Source: Hyphomicrobiales bacterium
GTDB taxonomy: Bacteria > Pseudomonadota > Alphaproteobacteria > Rhizobiales > Rhizobiaceae
Length of the DNA: 39,675 nucleotides
Direction: 5' to 3'
NCBI GenBank assembly: GCA_900466005.1
Contig: UEGQ01000017.1
Span: forward strand, 1 to 39,675
Shown here: one piece after another, positions 9,407 through 17,821 of the stretch
Position numbering within the stretch: the stretch's first letter is position 1
Layout: every line of letters begins with the position of its first letter
Notes under the pieces: generated by a model
The model's input: the letters and a program-made list of their open reading frames with translations, nothing else
Databases searched by the model: none
Told to the model about the DNA's origin: nothing
Translations under genes and position numbers: made by a program

Positions 9407-11979
9407 TCGGCGGCAACGGATTGCCGGGCGGCAGCCGAGGGGATTCGGCAGTGAACCGTCGTGCCGCGACCGGGGTCGCTGTCAATGGAAACCGTGCCGT
9501 GGTGCAAGCTGACGAAGCTCTCGACGATCGAGAGGCCGAGGCCCGCACCGGTCCGCTTGCCACCCTTGCTGCTCGATGAAAAGCGGTCGAAGACCGTGGC
9601 AAGAATCTCCTGAGGAATTCCGCAGCCGTGATCCGTGACGTTGAAGAGGAAGTCGGCACCTTCTCGCCAGCACTTGAGATTGACCGTGGAGCCCTCCGGC
9701 GAGAAGTTGACGGCGTTGGTGAGAAGCTTGACGAGAATTTGTTTCAGCCGCTGCGGATCGGCGACGATCTGTCCGAGATGGCCGGACGCATTGATCTCCA
9801 GCGCGACGTTGTTTTCCTGCAATCGGTCCGTCATCTGCATCGACACGTCGTCGAGGAGATCGTCCAGGTCGACTTCGGCATATTCGAGCCGCATGATCCC
9901 CGCATCTACCGTGGCGAGATCAAGGATGTCGTTGACGATCGTCAGTAGTACGGCTGACGACGTCGAGATGTGGTCGATATACTCCGCCTGCCTTTCATTG
10001 AGCGGTCCGACAACGGGCGTCTTGAGAAGGTCGGTAAAGCCGATGATGTTTGTAAGCGGTGAACGCAACTCGTAAGAAACATGCTGGACGAACTCGTTCT
10101 TGAGTTCGTCCGCCTTTTGCAGGGCTTCGTTTTTCTCTTTCAGGGCGCGTTCGGCCCGCACGCTGTCGGTCATGTTCACGAAGGTCAACATGGTTTGTGC
10201 ATTCGGAAGCGGCGTCACCGCGAAATCGAGCACGAGGCCGGAATAGAGCTCAAGGGTTCCCTGGCTTGACGGTCGCTCGTCATCGAAGCTCGTGATCATC
10301 TTGCTGAACGCCTTCCATCCGTCCGGCCTGTCGTAGGACGGCGCGCACGCGGCCTCGATGCTGCGTATATGAGTGCCGGGCGTGGCCTCCGCTTCGGTAA
10401 TGCCCCAGAGGGCGCGGAAAGCGGGGTTGGAAAGCTGTATCCGGCCGTCAGGGCCGAAGACTGCAACACCTTCGGAGAGGTGGTCGATTGTCTCGCCCTG
10501 GACACGCACGAGCGTGTTGTAGCGGGTTTCGAGGTCGACCTGTTCGGTCAGGTTCTCGAAGACCCAGGTCGCACCGCCTTGCGGGTGCGCCGAGGCGATG
10601 ACGCGCAGCGTTTGTCCGTTCGGAAGATGCCAAAGGTCGGTCTGTGTTTCGAAGGACCGGTAGACTGAAAGTGCGTTTTCCTTCCAGTTCTTCCAGTTGA
10701 GCTGTTCCGGCAACTTGTTCGCCGTTCGCAGACGATCGAGAAATTCACTGTTGTCCGGCCGGGCTTCGAGGAACGGTGTGTCGAGCTGCCAGAGTTGAGC
10801 AAATGCCTGATTGTAGAACTGCAGCCGACGGTCCCGATCGAAGATCGCCACCGCGGTGGCCAGATGGTCCAGCGTATCGGCGTGGCTCTTGAGAGTACGG
10901 GTAAGCTCTTCGCGCAGCGATTCCGCTTGCGAGATGTCGATCGCCATGCCGCTGGAACCTGAAGCGCTTCTCGCGTCGACGACATCGAAGAAGGTTCGAT
11001 TGCCTCGCACGACGGTGGAGACCTTCTCGTGGAACGGTGACTCAGGCGTTGAGGTCGCCCGGATCCTCTCCCGGGATACCGTCCCCAGAATCTCCCGTTC
11101 CTCGGTAACTGCCTGGGCGGGTGACGTAGCCTCGACTGCCTCGGAGTAGGCTTGGTTAACCCAGACCAAACGTCCCTCCGTGTCACGCTGCCAGACAGGC
11201 TGCTCGATCGCGTCCAAGAGTGCTTCGAAGGTCGCTATCGACGCCTTCAGCCGGGATCGCTCGATCTTCAACTCGGCCAGTTCGGCGCGGAGATTGTTGA
11301 GGGCCACGAACCGCGCAAAGGCGCGGCCGCCCGACAGGCGTCCTTGAACCTCGATCACCTCCTGACGGTTGGTCTCGACGATAAGGTCGAAGGACTGCGC
11401 GTCGAAGCGCAGCCTTTCTATCGCCTTGTCGAGCTCTCCGGCCGAGGAGGGCTTTAACCAGCGACCGAAAGCCAGGAATTCGTTCTCGGCCTGCGGAGCA
11501 CCCGTTTCACCGGGAAGTTGGCCGAGGAATTCCGGTTTGCGGTCGTTTCCGTCCCAGATGACGATGCGCCTGTTCTTGTCGGCGATGATCGCCTGATAGC
11601 GTGAAATTCGCTGTCTGGCGTCGGAGAGTGCAGAACGCATCTCCTGACTTTCCGCCTCGAGGGCACCACGTTGACGGATAAGCCAGACAGCCGACAGCAG
11701 AGCTGCGGAGAGGATACCGATCACCAGCGAGAATCCAACCATCTCGGCGGAAGTGAAGAGCCGCTGCACCTGAGCGGCACCTGCTTCAGCCTGCGCGATT
11801 GCAGGCAGGAGTGTGCCGCCCAGTATTGTGCCCGCAAGGTAAGCGCTACGCCATCGCAAGAGCGCTGAAGCCGCATGCTGCGGGTGGTCCTTCGACGTCG
11901 CAGTACGTGCAAGCAGGCGCCGTATACGACCGCCGCGCACCGTGCCCCGCCCGCACGGATTATCTCTGTTTACCGACAT
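9403..11979 (-). CDS. divL: DivL-like PAS-domain pseudo-histidine kinase (Tyr in the H-box)
   Basis: An 858-residue membrane-anchored kinase-like protein. A hydrophobic stretch near residues 45-63 and a transmembrane segment near 80-100 precede a long linker and at least three PAS-like segments (starting near 255, 370 and 495). Then come HisKA and HATPase_c. The H-box reads VSYELRSPLTNIIG: the phospho-acceptor histidine is replaced by Tyr636 (codon at 10072-10074). The ATPase boxes look intact (DHGCGIP, FDRFSSS, GAGLGLSIV). In Caulobacter DivL the same Tyr replaces His, and it works with CckA and DivK~P to control CtrA rather than as a classical kinase. I infer that role here; the symbol is by resemblance. 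It heads the run leading into tsaE-amgK. Confidence 0.85.
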   Translation of the reverse strand: MSVNRDNPCGRGTVRGGRIRRLLARTATSKDHPQHAASALLRWRSAYLAGTILGGTLLPAIAQAEAGAAQVQRLFTSAEMVGFSLVIGILSAALLSAVWLIRQRGALEAESQEMRSALSDARQRISRYQAIIADKNRRIVIWDGNDRKPEFLGQLPGETGAPQAENEFLAFGRWLKPSSAGELDKAIERLRFDAQSFDLIVETNRQEVIEVQGRLSGGRAFARFVALNNLRAELAELKIERSRLKASIATFEALLDAIEQPVWQRDTEGRLVWVNQAYSEAVEATSPAQAVTEEREILGTVSRERIRATSTPESPFHEKVSTVVRGNRTFFDVVDARSASGSSGMAIDISQAESLREELTRTLKSHADTLDHLATAVAIFDRDRRLQFYNQAFAQLWQLDTPFLEARPDNSEFLDRLRTANKLPEQLNWKNWKENALSVYRSFETQTDLWHLPNGQTLRVIASAHPQGGATWVFENLTEQVDLETRYNTLVRVQGETIDHLSEGVAVFGPDGRIQLSNPAFRALWGITEAEATPGTHIRSIEAACAPSYDRPDGWKAFSKMITSFDDERPSSQGTLELYSGLVLDFAVTPLPNAQTMLTFVNMTDSVRAERALKEKNEALQKADELKNEFVQHVSYELRSPLTNIIGFTDLLKTPVVGPLNERQAEYIDHISTSSAVLLTIVNDILDLATVDAGIMRLEYAEVDLDDLLDDVSMQMTDRLQENNVALEINASGHLGQIVADPQRLKQILVKLLTNAVNFSPEGSTVNLKCWREGADFLFNVTDHGCGIPQEILATVFDRFSSSSKGGKRTGAGLGLSIVESFVSLHHGTVSIDSDPGRGTTVHCRIPSAAARQSVAAE

Positions 11980-12113
11980 ATTCGGTCTGTCTCCGTCCTA
12001 TGTGCCGCATCTCGACAAGACATCCCACTTCGCGTGGCCGCGCCGAAGCGCGAGGCGCGAATCAAGCCTTAAAACAATACTGCCTAAGGGAATCGGCGGG
12101 AAGTATTGGGCTC

Positions 12114-12149
12114 AAAAAAGAAGTCGCGACCTCTGTCAAGGTCGCGACT
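12114..12149 (-). terminator. intrinsic terminator after ahcY
   Basis: A perfect inverted repeat lies 30 bp beyond the ahcY stop: arms 12122-12131 and 12140-12149 (AGTCGCGACC / GGTCGCGACT) with an 8-base loop. Read on the minus strand, the GC-rich stem is followed by TTCTTTTTTG, a good U-tract. This is a classical Rho-independent terminator and separates ahcY from the divL-like gene downstream. Confidence 0.9.
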
Positions 12150-12178
12150 ACTACATCTTGTGAATAGTTGTGGTGACG

Positions 12179-13579
12179 TTAATAGCGATAGTGGTTGGAC
12201 TTGAACGGCCCCTGGGGCGTGACGCCGATATAAGAAGCCTGTTCTTCCGACAGTTCGGTCAGCCGCACGCCGAGCTTTTCAAGATGCAGCCTGGCGACCT
12301 TCTCATCCAAATGCTTGGGGAGCACGTACACCCGGTTTTCATAAGCGCCGGGCTTCGTGAACAGCTCGATCTGCGCGAGCACCTGATTGGTGAACGATGC
12401 CGACATGACGAAGGACGGATGACCGGTCGCATTGCCGAGATTTAGCAGACGGCCCTCGGACAGAAGAATGATTCGGTTGCCCTTCGGGAACTCGATCATG
12501 TCGACCTGTGGCTTGATGTTCGTCCACTTGAGATTGCGCAAGGCCGCGACCTGGATCTCGTTGTCGAAATGGCCGATGTTCCCGACGATGGCCATGTCCT
12601 TCATTTCACGCATGTGCTCGATGCGGATGACGTCGCGATTGCCTGTGGTGGTCACAAAGATATCGGCGCTCGAGGTTACGTCCTCGAGTTGAACGACTTC
12701 GTAGCCGTCCATCGCCGCCTGCAGTGCGCAGATGGGGTCGACCTCGGTAACCTTTACGCGCGCGCCTGCTCCGCGAAGCGACGCAGCCGAGCCCTTGCCC
12801 ACATCGCCATAGCCGCAGACGACCGCCACCTTGCCAGCCATCATCACGTCCGTTGCGCGGCGGATGCCGTCGACGAGCGATTCCTTGCAGCCGTACTTGT
12901 TATCGAACTTCGATTTGGTGACCGAGTCATTGACGTTGATGGCCGGGAACGGAAGCAGGCCCTTCTGGCTCAACTGGTAGAGGCGATTGACGCCTGTCGT
13001 CGTCTCTTCCGTCACGCCGCGGATTGCGTCACGCTGTTTGGTGAACCAACCCGGCGAAGCGGCCAACCGCTTCTTGATCTGAGCGAAGAGAATCTCCTCT
13101 TCCTCGGAATGCGGATGGCTCAAAACGTCCTCGCCGGCTTCGGCTCTTGCTCCGAGCAGGATGTACATGGTGGCATCGCCGCCGTCATCGAGGATCATGT
13201 TCGAGAGACCGCCGTCGCTCCACTGGAAAATCCGGTCGGTGTAGGTCCAATAATCCTGCAATGACTCTCCCTTGACGGCGAACACCGGAATGCCGGCAGC
13301 GGCGATCGCGGCTGCGGCGTGGTCCTGGGTGGAGAAAATATTGCAGGAGGCCCAGCGCACCTCGGCTCCAAGGGCCACCAAGGTTTCGATCAGGACTGCC
13401 GTCTGGATGGTCATGTGCAAGGAGCCGGTGATGCGTGCACCCTTGAGCGGCTTCTGCTCGCCGAACTCGGTGCGGCAGGCCATAAGGCCAGGCATTTCGG
13501 TTTCGGCAATGTCGATCTCCTTGCGGCCGAAATCCGCAAGTCCGATATCCGCGACGATATAGTCTCTATTTGTGCTCAT
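12179..13579 (-). CDS. ahcY: S-adenosylhomocysteine hydrolase (adenosylhomocysteinase)
   Basis: A 466-residue cytoplasmic NAD-dependent enzyme that splits S-adenosylhomocysteine into adenosine and homocysteine, clearing the inhibitor made by all SAM-dependent methyl transfers. The N-terminus has [18 protein letters not shown]. The NAD-binding Rossmann motif [19 protein letters not shown] lies in the middle, with [16 protein letters not shown] following it. The C-terminus ends KSNHYRY, the typical tail whose Lys-Tyr reaches the neighbouring subunit. Length matches the bacterial form, including its insertion relative to short archaeal versions. It follows ptsH after 173 bp that hold a palindromic operator and a candidate promoter, so it is probably transcribed on its own, and it ends at a strong terminator. 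Confidence 0.97.
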   Translation of the reverse strand: MSTNRDYIVADIGLADFGRKEIDIAETEMPGLMACRTEFGEQKPLKGARITGSLHMTIQTAVLIETLVALGAEVRWASCNIFSTQDHAAAAIAAAGIPVFAVKGESLQDYWTYTDRIFQWSDGGLSNMILDDGGDATMYILLGARAEAGEDVLSHPHSEEEEILFAQIKKRLAASPGWFTKQRDAIRGVTEETTTGVNRLYQLSQKGLLPFPAINVNDSVTKSKFDNKYGCKESLVDGIRRATDVMMAGKVAVVCGYGDVGKGSAASLRGAGARVKVTEVDPICALQAAMDGYEVVQLEDVTSSADIFVTTTGNRDVIRIEHMREMKDMAIVGNIGHFDNEIQVAALRNLKWTNIKPQVDMIEFPKGNRIILLSEGRLLNLGNATGHPSFVMSASFTNQVLAQIELFTKPGAYENRVYVLPKHLDEKVARLHLEKLGVRLTELSEEQASYIGVTPQGPFKSNHYRY

Positions 13580-13649
13580 GAAGCTCTCCCGGCTGGAATT
13601 CTGGCGGCACTGTGCGCCCTGAGGACGAGTATGCGCGCGAGGCAGTCGT

Positions 13650-13667
13650 CCGGCTCTGCGGAGCCGG
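13650..13667 (-). other. hairpin in the ahcY leader
   Basis: A 7-bp perfect stem (CCGGCTC / GAGCCGG) with a four-base loop lies about 70-90 bases before the ahcY start, inside its likely 5' untranslated region. I could not fit the surrounding leader to the SAH riboswitch pattern, so this is recorded only as a stem-loop. Confidence 0.4.
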
Positions 13668-13680
13668 TTCCAATGGGAAG

Positions 13681-13709
13681 CGTTTAGCAGGCTTAATGGC
13701 GATTGGCAA
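13681..13709 (-). promoter_or_regulatory. candidate ahcY promoter
   Basis: On the minus strand, TTGCCA (13704-13709) and TAAACG (13681-13686) are spaced by 17 bases and lie just downstream of the 24-bp palindrome. The -35 is good and the -10 is weak. It would give a leader of roughly 95 bases. This is a motif match only. Confidence 0.3.
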
Positions 13710-13712
13710 CCG

Positions 13713-13736
13713 AGACATAAAGAAGTCTTTATGTCT
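13713..13736. promoter_or_regulatory. palindromic operator upstream of ahcY, probable SahR site
   Basis: A perfect 24-bp palindrome whose core is GACATAAAGA-N2-TCTTTATGTC. It lies between the ptsH stop and the ahcY start, right next to a candidate promoter. Its form (A/T-rich arms meeting as AAGA-N2-TCTT) resembles the sites expected for SahR, the ArsR-family repressor that responds to S-adenosylhomocysteine and controls ahcY and methionine-cycle genes in many proteobacteria. The sahR gene is not in this window. The palindrome is directly seen; the regulator is inferred. Confidence 0.6.
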
Positions 13737-13752
13737 TTATATGGAGCGGGGA

Positions 13753-14028
13753 TTAGGCTTCCTCGCCGAACTTGTCCGAGACCAGGGTCTCGAGCGCGTC
13801 CAGTACTTCGTTTGCTTCATTGCCGCTGGCGGACACCATGATCGTGCACCCGGGACTTGCTGCCAGCATCATGAGGCCCATGATCGACGTCCCACCGACG
13901 GCGGTCCCGTCCTTCGCAACCGTCACTCTCGCATCGAAGCCGCTGACGGTCTGCACGAACTTGGCCGAGGCGCGTGCATGTAGACCGCGCTTGTTGGTAA
14001 TCACGAGTTCACGAGACGCCGATGTCAT
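13753..14028 (-). CDS. ptsH: phosphocarrier protein HPr
   Basis: A 91-residue HPr-like phosphocarrier. The active-site histidine is His17 in [11 protein letters not shown], and the regulatory serine is Ser48 in [11 protein letters not shown], the site HprK would phosphorylate. Both key residues are intact, so it can be modified in both ways. HPr passes phosphate from enzyme I to the EIIA protein encoded 18 bp upstream. No sugar-transporting EIIB or EIIC gene is present here, in keeping with the alphaproteobacterial PTS acting in regulation rather than sugar uptake. It is the last gene of the chvI-chvG-hprK-manX-ptsH run before ahcY. Confidence 0.95.
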   Translation of the reverse strand: MTSASRELVITNKRGLHARASAKFVQTVSGFDARVTVAKDGTAVGGTSIMGLMMLAASPGCTIMVSASGNEANEVLDALETLVSDKFGEEA

Positions 14029-14046
14029 GGAGTTTCTTTCAAGGCA

Positions 14047-14448
14047 TTACTTGCCACTGAGGACGCGGCTGGCGACGTTTATGTACTTCCGGCCGGCCTC
14101 CGAGGCCTCAACCAGCGCCTTCTCCATGTTGTCCTCGCCACGGATGCCGGCGAGCTTGATCAACATGGGAAGGTTGACGCCGGCAATCACTTCGATGCGC
14201 CCGGCGTTCATGACCGAAATTGCGAGGTTTGAAGGAGTGCCGCCGAACATGTCGGTCAGTATGACCACTCCGTGGCCATCATCTGCGCGCTGGACCGCGT
14301 CCAGAATGTCCTGGCGGCGTTGGTCCATATCGTCTTCCGGGCCGATCGATACCGTTTCGATAAATTTCTGCGGTCCAACCACGTGCTCTACCGCGTGATG
14401 GAACTCTTCAGCCAGCTTGCCATGGGTGACAAGCACAAGTCCGATCAT
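14047..14448 (-). CDS. manX: PTS EIIA component, mannose family
   Basis: A 133-residue single-domain EIIA of the mannose (EIIA-Man) family. The phospho-accepting histidine is His9 in the N-terminal LVLVTHGKLAEEF. The conserved VILTDMFGGTPSN loop is present, as is the NLPMLIKLAG segment. The open frame runs seven codons further upstream, but ATG at 14448 starts exactly at the family N-terminus. EIIA-Man normally hands phosphate to EIIB for sugar transport; here no EIIB/EIIC exists nearby, so it is probably the terminal phosphate acceptor of a regulatory chain fed by the adjacent HPr. The symbol manX follows rhizobial use; ptsM or EIIA-Man are equivalent labels. Confidence 0.92.
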   Translation of the reverse strand: MIGLVLVTHGKLAEEFHHAVEHVVGPQKFIETVSIGPEDDMDQRRQDILDAVQRADDGHGVVILTDMFGGTPSNLAISVMNAGRIEVIAGVNLPMLIKLAGIRGEDNMEKALVEASEAGRKYINVASRVLSGK

Positions 14449-14574
14449 TCTCTTTCTGCCCCTTTGCATATGCAGTCAGATGGTCAGATAGTGCAATGCA
14501 GCAACTTCGTCCATCAGTGGCTGGTCATCTTGGCGATGTAAATCCGAAGTGCAAGCCAAAAATGCAGCGATATC

Positions 14575-15036
14575 TTAGGGGCTGACGGTTCCCGAAGCCC
14601 TCATAACGGCCTCAACAAAGGAAAACGGAGCCGGTATGCCGAGCGGTAGGCGGAAAAGAGGGAGCGTAATGCCATGCGCTGCCGGGAACCGCTCGCCTTC
14701 CGCGGGAAGGCGCTCTGCAGTCGCGGGGTCCACGGGAGATATGGCAACCTGCATTAGTGCGGATGGCAAGTGTTCGACTTCGGCAATTCCGCCGTGCCGC
14801 AGTTCGACAAGGCCCGAAATCGTTGGAGGACAGCGCGCCAGCAGATGATCGCCTAACCTGCTGACGAGAACGCGGTCGTCTGCGACAAGCGCCGCGAACT
14901 GACCGAGAGCCCGAGCCTCGCTCAGACAGGCGAAAGCCTGCGTGGATTTACCGGCTCCCGAAGGGCCAACGAAGAGCAGGCCGGTCGTGCCGACGACGAT
15001 CGCCGTAGCATGGATATTGATCTCTGCCGCGCTCAT
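14575..15036 (-). CDS. hprK: HPr kinase/phosphorylase (short alphaproteobacterial form)
   Basis: A 153-residue protein that corresponds only to the C-terminal catalytic domain of Firmicute HprK (about 310 residues). The P-loop GPSGAGKS is at 24-31, LVADDRV follows, and the signature segment appears as GLVELRHGGI. It would phosphorylate Ser48 of the nearby HPr and reverse the reaction. The missing N-terminal domain is normal for alphaproteobacteria and is not a truncation. Its ATG overlaps the chvG stop by 4 bp, so it is translationally coupled to the ChvG sensor, tying the PTS branch to envelope-stress signalling. A 126-bp gap separates it from manX. Confidence 0.93.
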   Translation of the reverse strand: MSAAEINIHATAIVVGTTGLLFVGPSGAGKSTQAFACLSEARALGQFAALVADDRVLVSRLGDHLLARCPPTISGLVELRHGGIAEVEHLPSALMQVAISPVDPATAERLPAEGERFPAAHGITLPLFRLPLGIPAPFSFVEAVMRASGTVSP

Positions 15037-16814
15037 TGCGCGGGCTCGACCGGCAGTGACAGTGTGAAGCGTGCGCCGAGTGTCCCGCCAGTGGTGGTAT
15101 CGGTGATGTTCTCCGCTTTCAACGTTCCGCCATGTGCTTCGGCGATCTGGCGACTGATCGAAAGACCCAGACCGGAATTCTGACCAAAGCTTTCACCGTC
15201 CGGCCGGTCCGTATAGAAGCGCTCAAAGACGCGGTCGACATTTTCGATCTGAATGCCGGGGCCGTTGTCGTCCACCTGAACGACGCAACGACCCTTGGTG
15301 CGGAAGAGCCGAACTGTGATGCGTCCTCCCTTTTCCGGCACGAAGGAGCGAGCATTTTCGATCAGGTTGGTGACGACCTGACCAAGCCTCAGGTCGTGGC
15401 CGTTGACGACGAAGGATGTTCTTGCACCCGGCTTACGGTCCACTACGAGGGTAATGTCAACCGGCTTCTTCGTGCTGCGGATTTGCCGAGAAATGTCCAC
15501 CATGCTGGAGAGCAGTTGTTCGAGGTCGACGGGTTTGGCATCGCTGCGGGCTAGCTCGGCGTCGAGACGCGAGGCATCCGAGATGTCGCTGATCAGGCGG
15601 TCCAGGCGTTTCACGTCATGCTGGATGACATCCATCAGCCGCTGCCGGGATGTGTCCGTTCGGGCGAGTGGCAGCGTCTCCACGGCGCTCCGCAGCGACG
15701 TGAGCGGGTTCTTCAGTTCATGGCTGACGTCGGCTGCAAAGCTCTCAATCGCATCGATCCTGTCATAGAGGGCGGTGGTCATCTCGCGCAGCGCGACGGA
15801 CAGGTTGCCGATTTCATCCTGTCGGGCGGAAAAATCCGGAATCTCCTCGCGTTCCTTCGCTCCGCGGCGAACACGGATCGCGGCGGCGGAGAGCCGGCGC
15901 AGCGGAGTCGCTATCGTCGAGGATAAGAGCAAGGAGACGACGATGTTGACGAGCGCGGCGACTCCGAAAACACGCAGGATTGCGAGGCGTTCGGCGTGGA
16001 CGATCTTGTCGATATCGCCGGCCTGCGTGGAGAGGAGCAGGACGCCGAGCACTGCGCGGAACCGTTGGACAGGCACCGCAACCGAGACGATCAAAGCACC
16101 CGAATCGGTGACACGGACGACTGCTCCTCGCACGCCGGTAAGGGCGTTCATGACCTCTGGGTAGATCGAGCCGTCTCCGCCGGGCGCCTCTTTGTAGAGG
16201 GGCAGCCCGCTTGGCTGCAGCATACGGTTGAACATCCGGGCGAGCCATTCGAGTACGCCGGGCGATTCGTTCTCTATTGGCGGGAGGTCGAACCGGAGGA
16301 CCTGACCACGCGAATATAGATGACGTGAGTCGAGGAGCAAGTTCGCGTCAGCGTCAAAGAGGCGGGCGCGGGTGCGCGTCGGCGAGATCAGACGTCTCAG
16401 CACGGGGGCGACCCGTTCCGGGTTGATCGGAAACTCGAGGTCCTCGTCGTTCGGCACCGGGGTGATGCTTTGTCCCGCTTGCAGTTCGAGCAGCTTCTGT
16501 GGATCGATGGTGATCGAGTTGGTATCGACGGACGCCGAAGCGGAGATCGCCCCGGCCATGATCTCGCCCTGCGTCAAAAGGCTTTCCACGCGCGCGTCGA
16601 TCAGCCCTTCGCGGAACTGGTTCAGATAGAGGATCCCCCCGACCAGCACGAAAAGAGCGGCGAGATTGAAGAAGACGATCCGTCGCGTGAGACTGGAGAA
16701 CAGCGCATGGCCGAAAATGCGGCGGATGAGCGTGAAAGGATGCGACAGGAAACGGCGCCCCTCGGCCGGGCTATCCGTCTCCTCCAAATTTGAACTGGAA
16801 ACCTGTTGCTCCAA
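15033..16814 (-). CDS. chvG: ChvG/ExoS-type sensor histidine kinase
   Basis: A 593-residue inner-membrane kinase matching Agrobacterium ChvG, Sinorhizobium ExoS and Brucella BvrS in length and layout. TM1 is near 45-65, a periplasmic sensor domain spans about 66-279, and TM2 is near 280-300. HAMP follows, then HisKA with the acceptor His365 in DVSHELKNPLTSL, and HATPase_c with DNGPGIQ and GLGLSISRQI. The family senses acid and cell-envelope conditions and controls exopolysaccharide, motility and host association through ChvI. The start is TTG at 16814, preceded by GAGG; no better in-frame ATG precedes the first transmembrane segment. It lies 56 bp after chvI and overlaps hprK. Confidence 0.94.
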   Translation of the reverse strand: MEQQVSSSNLEETDSPAEGRRFLSHPFTLIRRIFGHALFSSLTRRIVFFNLAALFVLVGGILYLNQFREGLIDARVESLLTQGEIMAGAISASASVDTNSITIDPQKLLELQAGQSITPVPNDEDLEFPINPERVAPVLRRLISPTRTRARLFDADANLLLDSRHLYSRGQVLRFDLPPIENESPGVLEWLARMFNRMLQPSGLPLYKEAPGGDGSIYPEVMNALTGVRGAVVRVTDSGALIVSVAVPVQRFRAVLGVLLLSTQAGDIDKIVHAERLAILRVFGVAALVNIVVSLLLSSTIATPLRRLSAAAIRVRRGAKEREEIPDFSARQDEIGNLSVALREMTTALYDRIDAIESFAADVSHELKNPLTSLRSAVETLPLARTDTSRQRLMDVIQHDVKRLDRLISDISDASRLDAELARSDAKPVDLEQLLSSMVDISRQIRSTKKPVDITLVVDRKPGARTSFVVNGHDLRLGQVVTNLIENARSFVPEKGGRITVRLFRTKGRCVVQVDDNGPGIQIENVDRVFERFYTDRPDGESFGQNSGLGLSISRQIAEAHGGTLKAENITDTTTGGTLGARFTLSLPVEPAQ

Positions 16815-16870
16815 ACGTCAACCTCATTTGCACGGCACCATGCCGGCAGGAGCCGAAACGACGGATGCCG

Positions 16871-17593
16871 TCAAGCCGCTTCGCGGAACCGGTATCCAAC
16901 GCCGTAAAGCGTTTCGATCATGTCGAAATCGGCGTCGACCATCTTGAACTTCTTGCGCAGGCGCTTGATGTGGCTGTCGATGGTGCGATCGTCAACATAT
17001 ACCTGCTCATCATACGCCGCGTCCATGAGGGCGTCGCGGCTCTTCACGACGCCAGGACGCTGGGCAAGCGATTGCAGTATCAGAAATTCGGTTACCGTGA
17101 GCGTCACCGGGTCGCCTTTCCAGGTGCACGTATGGCGTTCCTGGTCCATGACCAGCTGCCCCCGCTCAAGCGTGCGCGCCTGCGACTCTGCGCCGGTCTT
17201 TACGCCGACCGATCCGGCGACGGCCTCGCGACTGCCGGAGCGGCGAAGGATTGCCTTAACGCGTTCGACGAGAAGCCGCTGCGAAAACGGCTTCGTGATG
17301 AAGTCGTCGGCGCCCATCTTGAGGCCGAAGAGTTCATCGATCTCTTCATCCTTCGACGTGAGGAAAATGACGGGCAAATCCGACTTCTGCCGGAGGCGGC
17401 GTAGTAATTCCATGCCATCCATGCGCGGCATCTTGATGTCGAAGATAGCGAGGTGCGGCGGGCGGGCGAGCAAGCCGTCCAGCGCCGAGGCGCCATCCGT
17501 GTAGGTTTCGACCTTGTAACCTTCCGCCTCCAGAGCAATGGACACGGATGTCAGGATGTTACGGTCGTCGTCAACGAGCGCGATTGTTTGCAT
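16871..17593 (-). CDS. chvI: ChvI response regulator (OmpR family)
   Basis: Partner of ChvG, 240 residues from the chosen start. The receiver domain has the acidic pocket VDDD (8-10), phospho-acceptor Asp52 in [10 protein letters not shown], and Thr and Lys in FLTSKDE and ITKPF. The C-terminal winged helix has [28 protein letters not shown] and [10 protein letters not shown]. The frame is open to 17641. ATG at 17593 (GGAG nine bases upstream) gives the family N-terminus [10 protein letters not shown], but ATG at 17611/17614 also has a good AGGAG site and cannot be excluded. It is divergent from pckA across a 338-bp spacer, the same arrangement seen for bvrR and pckA in Brucella. Confidence 0.95.
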   Translation of the reverse strand: MQTIALVDDDRNILTSVSIALEAEGYKVETYTDGASALDGLLARPPHLAIFDIKMPRMDGMELLRRLRQKSDLPVIFLTSKDEEIDELFGLKMGADDFITKPFSQRLLVERVKAILRRSGSREAVAGSVGVKTGAESQARTLERGQLVMDQERHTCTWKGDPVTLTVTEFLILQSLAQRPGVVKSRDALMDAAYDEQVYVDDRTIDSHIKRLRKKFKMVDADFDMIETLYGVGYRFREAA

Positions 17594-17775
17594 GCTGTTC
17601 GTCTCCGTCATCATAAGCGCGGCTCCTGGTATCGATCCCAATCAATCCGGGTCCCCATTTGCGCGCTTCTTGGGGGTAAAGGTGGAACAAATTGTGGCAA
17701 AGATAAAGAGGCGCGTCGATCGGTCGCCGGAACGAGATCCGTTGATACCAAGGGCAAACCACGAAATTTGCCGGG

Positions 17776-17791
17776 TTCAAACCGATTTAAA
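17776..17791. promoter_or_regulatory. LacI-type half-palindrome 1 upstream of pckA
   Basis: TTCAAACC/GATTTAAA is a near-palindrome centred on CG, matching at six of eight arm positions. This is the shape of LacI/GalR-family operators. Rhizobial pckA is known to be controlled by the LacI-family regulator PckR, so this is a candidate site; binding is inferred. Confidence 0.4.
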
Positions 17792-17803
17792 AATCTCGTT
17801 CCG

Positions 17804-17821
17804 AATTTAAATCGATTAATT
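17804..17821. promoter_or_regulatory. LacI-type half-palindrome 2 upstream of pckA
   Basis: AATTTAAATCGATTAATT is an A/T-rich imperfect palindrome with a central CG, starting 28 bp after the first candidate. The pair could be a double operator for PckR. It also overlaps the region where a promoter would be expected, so the AT-richness may partly reflect that. Confidence 0.35.

Noticed and set aside
11980..12178. CtrA box in front of the divL-like gene
   Set aside because: Only a half-match (TTAA followed by TTCG at the right spacing) is present, not TTAA-N7-TTAA.
13580..13680. SAH riboswitch in the ahcY leader
   Set aside because: There is a 7-bp hairpin but the conserved core sequence and pseudoknot partner of the SAH riboswitch could not be fitted.
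14575..15036. hprK as a truncated pseudogene
   Set aside because: It is half the Firmicute length, but the catalytic domain is complete and this short form is standard in alphaproteobacteria.
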